Program-made: the position numbers and the translations under genes
Shown here: positions 50,308 to 62,250 of the stretch, in pieces
Position numbering within the stretch: the stretch's first letter is position 1
Layout: each line of letters begins with the position of its first letter
From: Epiperipatus broadwayi
Lineage: Eukaryota; Onychophora; Udeonychophora; Euonychophora; Peripatidae
DNA: 64,000 bases
Assembly (NCBI GenBank): GCA_028023455.1
Contig: JAQFVV010012547.1
Coordinates: 1-64,000 of the forward strand
Direction: 5' to 3'
Notes under the pieces: generated by a model
The model's input: only the letters and a program-made list of their open reading frames with translations
The model's database searches: none
What the model was told of the DNA's origin: nothing

Positions 50308-50594
50308 TTTTTTACTAATAATTTATTTAAAATAAAATCGACATTTAAGAGTCGCATAATGTAATCATTAAATCTTGTAATCTTGACAAGTCATTGTATC
50401 ATTCTAAAAAATATATAGAATGTTATAAATATCAAAGATTCTTTAATTAAATTTTTACTAATAATTTATATAAAATAAAATCGACTTTTAAGAGTGACAT
50501 AATGTAATCATTAAATCTTGTAATCTTGACGAGTCATTGTATCATTAAAAAAAATGTATAGAATGTTATAAATACCAAAGATTCTTTGATTAAA
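50308..50594. repeat. Tandem duplication, 143-bp unit
   Basis: Two units sharing 'tactaataattta', 'aataaaatcgac', 'cataatgtaatcattaaatc' and 'gtcattgtatcatt', with a handful of substitutions. They start at about 50308 and 50451. Confidence 0.9.
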
Positions 50595-53553
50595 TTTTAT
50601 TTGGCTAATTGATCAGGTTTTCCATACCATATATGGAGATGTAGGTCAATTTAGATTTTCAACAAAGTATACTGACTTTGAAACAATGGCTGGCAAGAAT
50701 TTGATCAGATTTATATCTGAATAAAAATGTAATTGAAACAAAAGATCATGTCCTGTTTCTAGATATGTGCAAAATGAATAAAATATCTTGCCTCAAGGCA
50801 GCATTCTTTAAATAGTTGCATTAAGTGTAAATAGCAAAATTTTTGGCATCTAATAATCTTATTCTAGGTTTGATATCAGAGTGCTAACATACTTCACGTT
50901 AGTTTATTTTGTGAAATAAATAATGTCAGGATAAAGGAGAAGACCATTTATTTTCCCATACCTCTGGGAATCTCATCTCCTATTCGTTATGCCGAAGATT
51001 GAAACATCTGGACTGAATATGTACACTGTCCAAAGAAGACGCTTGCCTGAAAGTGAACTTTAAATCTCTGTCGATGCCTGTTTCCAGCCCAAACCAATTT
51101 ATGATCTTGATCTACCGATCACCTATGTTGCATCATTAAGTTGGCCAAGGTAAAAAATGTCTACATTACTGTCAACTATTGAACTCTTAATTAACTAACA
51201 CTTATTTAAAACTATATTGTAAGTCTTTCTTTTATTTAATTCTTAAAATCTCTTGTAAAATGTTGAATAATGTCTATATAATTTATTCTAATATTGTATT
51301 AAGTTCTTAAATGTTGGTGGGGCAATTTAGATTGAATGCTATTTTCTTTTAATTTATTTTGATTTATTTTAATATGCCAAGTCAGTATCCAATCCAGCGA
51401 GTAAATTTATACCCTACTGCCAATAGTTTTCTCCTATTAAATTGTTGGAGACATAAATTTCTTTAAAGTTCAGTAGTGTAAACTCGCTTGGTTTTACATC
51501 AATTATTACATATAATAATATTATTTATTATTTAAATGACAAGTGAAGTTTTGATGTTGTACTCAGCTGCCATACTTGCCTAAGCATTGAAATTGATTTT
51601 GCCAACTTATTTAATTAAATCTCACCAGAAGTGAGTTTAATTTTCAATGTTTTATCTATATATGTGTGACCTCTAATTTATTTAATTTAATATAACTTGT
51701 ATATGTCTTGATCACTGATAGAAATGTTGGGAGATCTTTTAGAAGTGTGGGGGAAGCAATGCATTCCCTTTTAGTCTTTATACTCTGATCCATTTTACAA
51801 TCTATTGTGCATTATTTAAATTGCCCATGGATGGTTTGTGTTAGGCATTCTATTACTCCAGGTAGCACATTATTTTAAACAAGTATTAATTAGTTTATCA
51901 TCACTGTTAGTAGTACAAACTATCTATATATTGTAGGCATTATTATCATTGAATTCATTGCTGATATGTTCTTGGCCATTGTGCTGACGTATTCTCACTG
52001 CTGTGCCACTATTTTTCGGAGTTATGTTCTTGGCCATCGTACAGGCATAGTCTCATTCTTGTGCACATATGACAAAGCCACCCAGAGTGTCTTAAGTGAC
52101 ATCATTCATATATACAATTGTAAATTGTAACATAATATCGTCTTTATTATTATTAATTTATTTATACACTTGCAATGTTATTTGTAAGCCGTAACTGCTT
52201 TTCACCACCCATTCTATTTAATTCTTTAGGTCAGATTATATAATTGCAGGTTATTTTAGGCTGAACAATCTTACTCCCACCTATTTGAGCGATTTCCCAA
52301 ATCTCGTTGAAATATGATCATGCACGCTTTCCCAAATCTCGTTGAAATGTGATCATGCATGCTCACACATCATAAACTCTTACTTATATGTATCATGTTA
52401 TAATAATTAAAAAAGCAAGTCATACATAACATGACATTACTTTTAATAAGTTTGTAGTTACAAAAATGTAATACAGAGAGCGTACCAATAGCTCAAACAA
52501 GCTCTTAATTAATAAATGCGATATAAAATCCATTAGTGTGAATTTTTAATATCTTAAATGAGAATTAAGCGACCATGTATTATTGATTATCTAATTAATT
52601 TATTCCATAATCTTGTTATATTAACTCACCAACCAATTTTATATTTATATATTAACCGCACAAACTAATTTTATATATTAATTCCACAAATTAAATTTAT
52701 ATATTAATTGTACAGTAATGTATAAACCAAATATGTATGTTCATTTGTTTAACTTGTAGTATTATTGTATAGACATTCTACACATATATTTTGTTTCATT
52801 GATAATCATTAAACTAATATTTAATCATTTAATAAATTTATATTATATCATTTCTCTGTATTATAGTATTTGTCACTCATTGCCCGAATCTCTAGTATTA
52901 ATTATTGATTGTATATTGTTCCCTAATTGAAGGAGATTTTCTTTAGATTATTAATTGAACCCTTTTGGTTTAATGTTGCCTTGAATATTATTATGGCTCT
53001 GATTATTAATTCATATTAAGTAATAGTTTATACTGTTCTTTAATTGTTATATTCCGTAGAAATTATTAATTAACCACTTGAATATATTATTGAACTCCAA
53101 GTCTCTGTGCTCAATTTGTTCTCATTGCTGGGACCAGAGTAATAGAAAACTTATCATTTCCTCAAAAAACGTTGCTCATATAGACATAGACCCTGGAGCA
53201 CAGGCACATAGGTTAATGTTTAGTATTGTTCCTAACTTATGTATCTTGCACATGCGAAATTGATGTACTTTTGCTTGGATTCTAGGTCTTGTTGAATGGA
53301 CACATACACACTGTAATACAATTTAATTAAACTAAATACATTAAAAAAGTCTGGTTAACATTTTTTTCTTCTAAATTTTGTTTAAAAAGAACCTATTATA
53401 TATTCTTTTTTTAAAAGATAAAATACAAAAATAATTAGAAACAGTTAAAGTCTACAAATTTTATTTTTTTCTTTTTTAATTTTAGCAGACAAAAATTATA
53501 ATTTTTTTATAGTAATGATCTCGAAAAAATAATTAATGATATTAATTAGGATA
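50595..53553. other. No gene recognised; several short duplications
   Basis: Complexity is higher at 50590-51140 and 51540-52380. 'Atgttcttggccat' occurs at about 51967 and 52024 with similar following sequence. AT-rich repeats of 'ttatatattaa' occupy 52640-52715. Short ORFs (for example 53078-53263) show no motif. Confidence 0.4.
52293..52362. repeat. 35-bp tandem duplication
   Basis: 'Tttcccaaatctcgttgaaa' begins at 52293 and 52328. Each is followed by 't.tgatcatgca.gc'. Confidence 0.9.
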
Positions 53554-53554
53554 T

Positions 53555-54508
53555 TAGTTCCCAAATAGTGTTATGCCTACCCATGGGTATATGCTGAAAA
53601 TAATCAGTAATGGCTAATACAAATGAAGTTTAAATTTCACATCCTCAAAAATTAGAGGAAGTGCAGAACAAAACGAGAAGAGAGATATCCAACATTTCAG
53701 AAATAAAATTATATAATAAAATTTGTTTAAAGATGGAGCAACACTGGCACAACTTCTTTCCTGAGAATGATTTACATTTATCACAAAAGATGAAAAAAAT
53801 TATTGAAAGTTACTTGGGAGGTCTCGAAGTGTTTTTTTATATGTGCTTCTCTCAACATGGAAAAAGAAACAAATGGATTGCAAATCCCTTCAGTGAAGAT
53901 TTCTTATAGATAGCTAAACTATCTATTAAGGAAAAAGTGTAGTTAATCGAATTTTCAACTTATCTTCTGGATAAATATCAATGAAGAATATAAATAGTTC
54001 AGTGAGAAAGCAATCAAATACATTTTGCCATTTACTAGTACTGGACTAATAGAGAGCTTTTTCTTTTTATATCTTTATAAAAATAAGTACTGTATTAAAC
54101 TTAATGCAACTATGGATTTAAGACTGTATTTTGTATCTTTTGAATCTGATTTAAAAAAACTAGGTGCATCAAAACAAGCTCAATGATTATTCTAAAAATG
54201 TATTCACTAGTTAATGATCTGTGTAACAATTGTTATAGATTTTTTAGATAACACAAGTAAATATTGAGTTTGTTAAATACTTGTTCATCAATATTTAATA
54301 TAAAGCTCTACTTATTTCTGTGTTATGAATACTGTAAATTAAATTTTCCTTATTTAACCATTGTTTCATTTCTATTATTTAACATTAAGATAAGCACTGA
54401 ACAAAAGTATAAGTATGTAAAAAATCGCTACTATTTTAAAAGCAAGGGTACAATGTATAGAAATTGGTTTAAAGGAGCACACAAGTATGAAAAGGTTGGG
54501 AAACACTG
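53555..54508 (+). mobile_element. hAT-type DNA transposon, deleted, ZBED/SCAND3-like
   Basis: The left end TAGTTCCCAAATAGTG...TACCCATGGGTA and the right end GGTTGGGAAACACTG are typical hAT termini (CAGTG.TTCCCAA). They are flanked by AATTAGGATA at 53544-53553 and 54509-54518, a clear target duplication. Inside, 53661-53909 encodes a transposase piece with MEQHWHNFFPEND and WIANPFSEDFL, resembling the 'YFP......W..NPF' region of ZBED5/SCAND3-type proteins. About 54080-54180 gives KLNATMDLRLYFVSFESDLKKL and GASKQAQ, the family's C-terminal tail. Stops lie between and the N-terminal zinc finger and catalytic residues are absent. Dead, non-autonomous copy of about 950 bp. Confidence 0.85.
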
Positions 54509-54518
54509 AATTAGGATA

Positions 54519-57500
54519 AATAAGAAAATAATTTGCTTTCTTAGAAATGCAAATTCTTAACATAAAATCTAGAAAATTTTAATATATTGAAATGATGAAT
54601 CATCAGCTATTACTACTCTAATGGAATTATATGAAAACTATAATTCTATTAAATATTTATCCTGCATTAGAAAATTTTGAAACTAATTTAATATAATTTT
54701 TTTTTGTATTTGTAGCTAATTTTGTAAATAATTGTAATTTATTATCAACACTAAAAATATCACTCTTCATTTATTTTATTATCATATAAAGAATTAAAAA
54801 TGATATTTTGAAAATTAAATATATTGTGGCAATAATCATATATATATATATATATTGAAACCCTCTTATACCAAGCCTCACGATTATCAAGCCCCACGAT
54901 TGGGCTAGCCATTGAAACCCTATCCTATAACCTCCAACTTTTCACTTATTTATACTTTATTATATTTTAATTGCCCAGGCGCCAATTCTATGCAAAATAG
55001 AATAAAATTTATAATTATAAATTATATTTAAATTTATTTAAAAGATTTTATATTGAAATTACCCTATGGCTTAGCTCAGTTGAGGTTACAGGGTATGGTC
55101 TTTATATATCAAGCCAACAAGGATGATAAAAACATCTATAGACAATAATATTATAAGATTAATTGAAATATGTTCAGGGCATCTGTTCAATACTAAACTA
55201 TTGCACAATCATAAAATGTTCTTTTAATAGAAGTTCATATTTAACATAGAATAGACAATCATTAGGACCGGGTACTTTTCTATCCATATCACTATCTATT
55301 CCAAGCAAAGTAAAATGTGTTATTGGTATTATAATACTGAAATTCATTACCACCAAACAAATTTAACTAAAACTAGAATTATTTTGACAACCCATATCTT
55401 CCATAACTATATTATGATAATTAGATGTGTGTGTGTGGAAATGAAGAATCGAACGTATATAATCAAGGAATTCCTATAAACTGTTGATTCAATAAAATAT
55501 TTATTATAAAAAAAATCAAAAATAAATCATAACTAAAAAAAAAAAATATTATTGATACCTTTATCACCCATTACATTTTTCTGTGATAAAATGAAAATTG
55601 ACTACTTTTTAATATGTGCATTATATATCTTCGAATATGTGCGTTTGTTTATATAGTAAATATCATGAATTTCCAAATTACATCCTATTAAATTATCTAT
55701 AACGCTTTGATGATAATAAAAATTAATAATCTTTTAGAAATATTATAGAATTTTAAATAACACTTGTCGTTATAATTATTATATATTCCATCTAGCATTA
55801 ACTGTACAAAATTAGAGACAAGCATGAGACTACAATACTAAAATACTTAATCTATATACTTAATCTAATCATTCCTGACCATTTCTATTGTTAACTTATT
55901 TTAATCTACTCCCTATATAACAAACGTATAACTGACAAGGTTTTAATTCTTTATTTTTTTATAACAATCATTATCGAAATTTAGCTTAATAAATATAATT
56001 AAAAATAAATAAATAATAATACGTAACATCACGCACACATCTGAACATATATAATCACCTATAGTATAATCTCCGGATTATACCAAACACATTATCATAT
56101 CATAATGTATATATATGAAATTACATTGCTTCATTTTTTTAAAAAAAGTACACAAAACACACACACACACACAAAAAAAAAAATTGTTTATACATCTATT
56201 ATAAAAAAAAAAAAATATATTTATCAATACCTCATTATTATATGTAAAATGATTTTTTTTAAAAAAAAAAAAAAAATTTGAAAGTTAAAAAAAAACATAT
56301 ATTAATTTCAATGATACCGTAAATTATAAGATAAAAAAAAAAAAAATCTATCCATTGTTAAACATATTTTTGTTAAGAATGACAATAGTCTTTTCCTTTT
56401 AGAATTTTGTGATAAGCTTTATAATTACATTTGCATGCATTGAAAATTATCCTGTTACAGACGCGTGTATAGTGAAGTGATATAATATAAAGTATCTTCT
56501 TGATATCATATTGGATATATATATCTTTTTTCATTTTAAATTTTGTTTTATCGAATATTAATAGCAAATTCTTTAAATTAAAAAAAATTAGGCGTTTAAT
56601 TTTAGCATCTAAAGTTAAAATTTGAAATATCTCTATCTTACAAAACGTTGTCATCTTAATGTTATTCATTTTTAATATACATTAAAATAGATTATAATAG
56701 TAATAACTTAACTTAGAGATATCCAGGCAATTTTTGTAGATTTGAATCATGAATTTTGGTAGAGATTTGAAGACAGGTAACCCTTTTGAGTCTATTCCTT
56801 CATGGTAACTCCAGTTTTACCATATAAATTTCCCATAAATGTATTGTTATAATCCTTGCGATTTCTTTCTATATTTGTTATACTATTAGAGAGTTTTTTT
56901 TAAAATCTTTTAAGTTTCTTATCTTCTTCCTTGGAGTTTTTTTTTATACTTTTTAGTTGTAAACCCTGTCTTTCTCTCCTCACGCCCTCTATGTTTCCAT
57001 GACAACTTTGGAAGCTTGCCAGAAATATTATTTATAAAATTTTAAACAATATAATGTTTGAATTTACTATACATAGTAATTAAAAAAAAATATTAAACAT
57101 TAATTATTAATTTTAAAATGTCATTTACTATTTCAAATAATCTTTATCATTTTTAAAACCTAAGATTTTAAGACAATCTATAATCAGTAATTTATAAATA
57201 ACATATAAAAAAAAAATTCTAATTAATAATACACATATGCATCTGTCTATGATGATATGTAAATTTTCTATTGTACACAAACATCTACCACTAAACATAT
57301 AGTTCCAAAACTCCACCCAACAATATATCTATTTAAAATTTTAATTTTTGTTAAAATCCAAATTTCAATTAGCAAATCACATCACAGTTTAGATTCTTTT
57401 TTTAAAAAACTCACTTTTAAATATTAATGATATCACAGTTTAGGCCTAATTTTCCCCCAAAAATTCAAATCCGAATATTATATTATATCACAATTCATTT

Positions 57501-57739
57501 TTCTCAACTAATTATCTTTATCCCAAATGTGACCTTTCCATATTTCTTTCTAGTGCCAACCTGGAAGGTTACAATATGTAACATATATATATGTTTACCA
57601 ACACGCATTAGCCAGCATGGTGAGTTTATTGGCTTTTTACCTCTGAGTTTAAGATCAGTTGCCTGATAAGGCAGAATGAATGTTTGTGTAAATGATAAAT
57701 ATTTTCCCAATACATATATACAATTATGACAGACAAAAA
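54519..57739. other. AT-rich DNA with microsatellites
   Basis: (TA)n near 54838-54856, (CA)n near 56157-56172, several A or T homopolymers (56173-56345) including T8-A16 at 56253-56276. No gene recognised. Sequence at about 57590-57740 is less AT-rich and may be the untranslated leader of the LINE that follows. Confidence 0.45.
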
Positions 57740-58505
57740 TAAATCATGGCTCTTATTCCCAGAAGGCTGTAAAGTCACCAACCAAGGCAGCGGTTGGTGG
57801 CTGAAGGTGGAGGGTGCTAAGAATCCCCTGATTGCGGACCAGGCTGCCATTTGATGACAACTTTTTATTTAAGTACTTACAACTGCAGATCACTTTCAAG
57901 TGAATGAAGATTGCAAGAATTAGAAGAACTGTCTTATATTAAATGGGACATTATTGGACTTTGTGAAGTTAGAAGAAAAGGTGAAGAGACAATTGATTTA
58001 AAAAGTGGACATGTACTCTATTATAAAGGCACAAATATTGGAAATGCAAGTGGAGTAGGATTCATTATTAAAAAGTGGAAGAACAACATTGTGGAGATTG
58101 ATGGTGTATCGGACAGAGTGGCAAGATTAGTTATACAACTTGATAGCAGGTATCAAATGCAAATAATTCAGGTTTATGCCCCAACAAGTTCTCATAGTGA
58201 TGAAGTAGTAGAAGATTTTTATATGGATGTACAAAGGGCTTTTGATCAGAATAAACAACATTTTAAAATTGTTATGGGAGACTTTAATGCTAGAATTGGT
58301 AAACAAATGAAAGATGAAAGTGCTGTAGGTAATTTTGGTTATGGTAATAGAAATGAGAGAGGACATAGACTTGTGGAGTTTGCAGAAAAAGAAAAACTAT
58401 ATTATGAATTCTTTTTTTGAGAAAAATGTTAAAAGGAAATGGACATGGAAGCAGCTAAATGAAGGTACAGCAGAATTGGATTATATTTTGACTAAAAGAA
58501 AATAC
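57740..58505 (+). pseudogene. LINE endonuclease domain (RTE-like), interrupted
   Basis: From ATG 57854 the + strand gives TTFYLSTYNCRSLSSE, a TGA at 57905, then the AP-endonuclease domain: RLQELEEL, IKWDIIGLCEVRRKGEE (catalytic Glu), SGVGFIIKKW, VSDRVARLVIQL, IIQVYAPTSSHSDE, and KIVMGDFNARIG (catalytic GDFNA). The frame breaks near 58418 at a T-run and resumes as NSFFEKNVKRKWTWKQLNEG and ELDYILTKRKY. At 58505 it is cut exactly by the start of an LTR, so the RT domain, if kept, lies beyond the inserted LTR element. Only two lesions are visible, so it is the best-preserved LINE here. This type is often annotated as craniofacial-development-protein-2-like. Confidence 0.9.
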
Positions 58506-60590
58506 TGAACCTGATTGAAATCCGATTCAATTGCGTTATCGAAAAAAAGAAATTTACTAAGCTTTTAAGTTTCATTAAACGTAAGGTTTAAATTTCATTA
58601 TTATTTAAACAGAATGCGTATATCAAAATACTCATGCAGTTATATGTAAAACGGATTTTTTTAAAATGTTTATCGATTTATTTTAAAATAGTTTTCATAT
58701 ACTGCCTGTTTTTAAATCCATTTGATTTAAAAACAAGCTGGCTAGCTAATTGCATTCCTGTTGCTTTTATTTTAATTATTGTAAACAATTTTATTAGCGG
58801 AGATTTGATTTTTTTATGTTGTTGTTCTCATTTCAATAAACCCTGGGTAGAATTCTTAGATAGATTGAGTGGGAGATTAATATTTGCCCTGCCTAAGGCG
58901 TAGAAATTGGACAACAAGTAAAGTGTTCACGGGAAATGGAACAATGTATAAATAGTCCCAAAAATTTGGAGTGTCAGTTAATTCGTTATTTGTTGATAGA
59001 CAAGCTGTTTATCAAGTGAGAATTTATATCAGCGCGGACATTTAATTTCTTAAAGGACATCAGCTGTGATTAAATACTTTTGCCTACAACAAAATGAAAA
59101 ATTCTATACTTGTTACCACCACCCGAATGGCTTTCTAACTCCACAAAAGATGGATCCCTGACTTCCAAGTTTGCTCCAGTAATGCCTTGAACACCTAAAA
59201 GAAGCCAGAACCTCTCTACATCTGCCTTGCTGCCTAAAGAACCTGAAAATGAACTTAAGTAAAATTGCGCACTCTCCGTGAACATTGCTTTTACCGAAAG
59301 GTAATTATTTTTGTTTTTATTCTTCCCAGGGTAAATTAGTTCTCATTAAATCTCCGCTCAATCTAACCACAAATATGTATTCTTAAATCAATATAGCCCC
59401 ATATTTAATATTTGCTGTGTTTTTCAATATTTTATAGTGTGTCTTAGAATCTTAGTTTTAAGATTCTAATTTGCTTTCCATTTTGTTTAGTGGAGAGTGA
59501 CGAGTGAGTTTTCTATTTTATGTAAGATTTTTATAAATGCTTTGGCAGTCGTGCTTTTAAAATGCCTACCTGTAATTATTTAGTATTTAATAATTAATTA
59601 ATTTTATACTCTATGTTTGCCGTCTTGCTAAACCTCCAAAAATCTTTTGGTTGACGACTTTATTGTCTGATTTTCGCAGGTGGAGATTTCGTTCTAAGAT
59701 CTCTAAAAGTGGAAATTAGAGTTGTGTTTTTCTTTGTAATTTTATAAGTCGTCAGCAGGAAGATAAAATTTATCCTTTCGTTCTGCTAAAGTGTTTACAA
59801 CTTTTAAGATTTTCGTACTCTGTGCACTCTCCGATAGATTCATTTGTGTATTTATTACGTGTGCTTTAAATTTATCAGAGCATGTACTCAGCATTTGTTT
59901 GTAAGTTTATTTTCTTTTCGTTATTTGCTGGGACAGACGTAACTGTTTTTCTAATCATTTACTTGTCTCTTATTGAGACCATTAATTATTAATTTTAAAG
60001 TAATTTTCGCCAATCATTTGGCTGGGATTCACCAGTTTAATTGTTTCTTCATTTCATTGATATTTTTCGATTGTTCTTGGGTGGATCAATCGCCGTTATT
60101 TTAAACGTAGTAATTGGTGCAGCTCATACCGATATAAGGACATTCAAGGTCTGACCAATTTTTTTTTAGATCTTGAACAGCTCATCGGCGCTGGATTCTT
60201 TGGTCTATTTCAGAGGCATAGGGATTAAATATCTGAAAGTGAAAACCAATGTTTAGGTGAATCCTCTGCTGAATGAAATTTGCTTCCTCCCTTTTAACTT
60301 TGTTTATTAGAAGATCAGTCAGTCTGTCATAGCTTTGCCTTTAGTATTTCTGGTACACGCCTGAGTTAACTCACATTTATTATGTCATAAACTTATATTT
60401 AATAATTTATTTTCTCATAATAAAATGTATGAAATATGTTTAACTTAATTTGGCTGACGTTTGTCTTTGTGCTTTTGTCTCAATTGTCTAAACAATTGAA
60501 GATCTCTTGTTTCTCCCTGAGTCTAGTCGGCGCAAACCATCATCATCATCATCTATTCTGATCACAGTAAACAAATTTTCCAGACACGTA
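58506..60590 (+). repeat. 5' LTR of the second LTR element (right edge approximate)
   Basis: Homologous to 62251-64000 base for base to at least 60255. The true right end cannot be fixed because the partner is truncated. It probably ends near 60586 (...TTTTCCAGACA), before TGGTCTGGTGGCGCCC, giving about 2.08 kb. A (CAT)n run lies at 60538-60553. Confidence 0.8.
58944..58955 (+). promoter_or_regulatory. LTR TATA box
   Basis: TGTATAAATAGT, conserved in the other LTR near 62689 (CGTATAAATAGT). It lies about 440 bp into the LTR, implying a short U3 and a long R/U5 of about 1.6 kb. Confidence 0.6.
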
Positions 60591-60612
60591 TTGGTCTGGT
60601 GGCGCCCTCTGT
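60590..60612 (+). promoter_or_regulatory. Candidate primer-binding region
   Basis: TTGGTCTGGTGGCGCCCTCTG contains TGG followed by CGCCC, as in the candidate site of the other LTR element. The exact start and tRNA are unresolved. Confidence 0.35.
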
Positions 60613-60810
60613 TTCAGAATAGATTGAGTATCCGGTATATAGGATAAGAATTTTTGATGCAACCAAACGTGGGAGCCGATATTAAAAGTTTACGTGAGAT
60701 TTTGTTTAGACAATTGAGAAAGATTTCAGGTGTAAGAGGCAAGATCTAGTAGGTGGAGGTTCGGTTTTGATAATTATTGCATGTATTTTGGAGCAGTTTG
60801 GTAGAATGGG

Positions 60811-61040
60811 GTTCGTCTTTCCTTTTAATGAAATAATTTATCAACTGTAAAAGCGTATTTTCGAAAAGTCTGTCGGAGTAATTTTAGTTCAGGAGTTAAA
60901 TATGGTTCATCTTTCTTTTTAATGAAATAATTTATCAACTGTAAAAGCGTATTTTCGAAAAGTCTATTGGAGTAATTTTAGTTCAGGAGTTAAATATAGT
61001 TTGTCTTTGTTTTGAAATAATTTATAGAAAACAGTAAATA
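60811..61040. repeat. 94-bp tandem repeat in the leader, 2.3 copies
   Basis: Units start at 60811, 60905 and 60999 (the last partial), with core 'gaaataatttatcaactgta' and 'aaagcgtattttcgaaaagt'. They lie between the LTR and the ORF, so in the presumed 5' untranslated leader. Confidence 0.9.
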
Positions 61041-61112
61041 GCGTTTTATTTGCTATTAGATTTTAGATTTTTTTTTAAGAAGTTAGTATTGCGAATTTAA
61101 TTTGTGTCAAAA

Positions 61113-62009
61113 ATGGAAGTCAACGAAGAAAGCGACAGGGCGGCATTTGTAGAAGAAAGTCCTGTCTCATTTAAAAACCCTCAAATTGTAGAAAAAGAAG
61201 AAAGTGAGTCACAGATGATGTTGAAGATGTTGACGAAGTTGGTAATAGAAATGAAGGACGATATGAGTGAATTCAAGATAAGTCAGCAAGCAATGATGGC
61301 AGAGTTTAAAGCGGCAATGAAGAAAGAAATTAGTGAAGTTAAACAGGGCCAGCAGGCTATAAAGGAAGAAATGATTAAAGAGTTGAGAGAGATGAGGGGG
61401 AAAATAATGGAAAAAGTAGAAAAAGTTGAGGTCATAAAAGATATAGAAATTAAGGTAGCACAGGATTGTACTAGGCCAGAAAAGGTGGAAATAAAGTTAG
61501 AAATAAGCACAGATGGGTTACAAATAGAAAGTGTGGTGGAAAATCTAGTAAATGTAGATAAAGAAATAGAAGAAAGTTATAAGGTAAAAACAGAAAAGCA
61601 GGTAGAAGAGTGTCCACGTGAAACTAAAAATAAATTGGTTTCAATAACTGTTTGTGTTGAATATGAATTTGAAAAGAAGGAAAGAGTTAGAAAAAAGATT
61701 AAGAAATATGATTTTAAAGCTGAAATAGAATCCATCTGTAAAACAATCTTATTTAAAACGTTCGAAAAATGGGTAGAAGATAAAAAAGTTCCGTATACTA
61801 ATGCTGATAGTATGAGTAATAAAGTGGGACACTTATTAGAAAGGTGTTTTGCTCGGCAAAATAGTTTCCCATTATATAAGATAGAAAATAAAATAGAACG
61901 TGAAAGAGACAAGAGAAAATTGTATAAGCTAAGAAAATATAAGAGTGGGAAAGGAACTTATTTTAGTAAGTTAGTAAAAGGAGTAAAAGAACCGCCGGAC
62001 AAAAGTTAA
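61113..62009 (+). CDS. Charged coiled-coil protein of the LTR element (298 aa), unknown
   Basis: Start taken at ATG 61113 (MEVNEESDRAAF); the open frame extends three codons upstream to a GTG. Residues about 25-110 form a long Lys/Glu/Met-rich coiled coil with imperfect repeats (MKDDMSEFKISQQAMMAEFK, MKKEISEVKQGQQAIKEEM). Residues 110-180 are acidic/basic. About 195-298 is basic and looks folded: KYDFKAEIESICKTILFKTF, then NKVGHLLERCFARQNSFPLY, ending in a very basic tail (KRKLYKLRKYKSGKG). Position, first ORF after the LTR, and the coiled-coil start suggest a Gag role, but I see no capsid-family motif and no zinc knuckle. No pol follows: 240 bp later comes the 3' LTR. Confidence 0.75.
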   Translation: MEVNEESDRAAFVEESPVSFKNPQIVEKEESESQMMLKMLTKLVIEMKDDMSEFKISQQAMMAEFKAAMKKEISEVKQGQQAIKEEMIKELREMRGKIMEKVEKVEVIKDIEIKVAQDCTRPEKVEIKLEISTDGLQIESVVENLVNVDKEIEESYKVKTEKQVEECPRETKNKLVSITVCVEYEFEKKERVRKKIKKYDFKAEIESICKTILFKTFEKWVEDKKVPYTNADSMSNKVGHLLERCFARQNSFPLYKIENKIERERDKRKLYKLRKYKSGKGTYFSKLVKGVKEPPDKS

Positions 62010-62250
62010 GGGTTCAGCATTTAGCAATCGGACGGATTGTTTTTAATAAAAATAAAAAAGATTTTCTTAATGAATTACGAGAATGGAGAAAGGTTTTTGA
62101 TCAAAATGAAATATTGTTTTGTTTTTCTGAGTGTGAGGCAAACGTTCGTCCGAATTTCTAAGAATATTTTTAAAGTGTTTATAGTTTTTTTTTTTTTAAA
62201 AAAAAAGTTGCAGGAATGTTTTTTTTTTTTTGATCACGTTTTGAGGCAGT
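62010..62250 (+). other. 3' non-coding end before the 3' LTR
   Basis: Contains T13-A9 at 62185-62206 and a T-run at 62219-62231. The bases before the LTR (tttgaggcagt) make only a weak polypurine tract. Confidence 0.4.

Noticed and set aside
50610-50725. Open frame VFHTIYGDVGQFRFSTKY... after a CAG acceptor-like site
   Set aside because: It ends in a stop after about 37 codons with no donor and no family I can name; too weak to call an exon.
55070-55110. A tRNA A-box-like 'tggcttagctcagttgagg'
   Set aside because: No B box, no acceptor stem and no cloverleaf follow; not a tRNA gene and no SINE end found.
59070-59285. Antisense 71-codon ORF inside the 5' LTR of the second element, with protein-like composition
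   Set aside because: The other LTR copy has a stop in the same frame near 62858 (AAG to TAG on the - strand), so it is not maintained.
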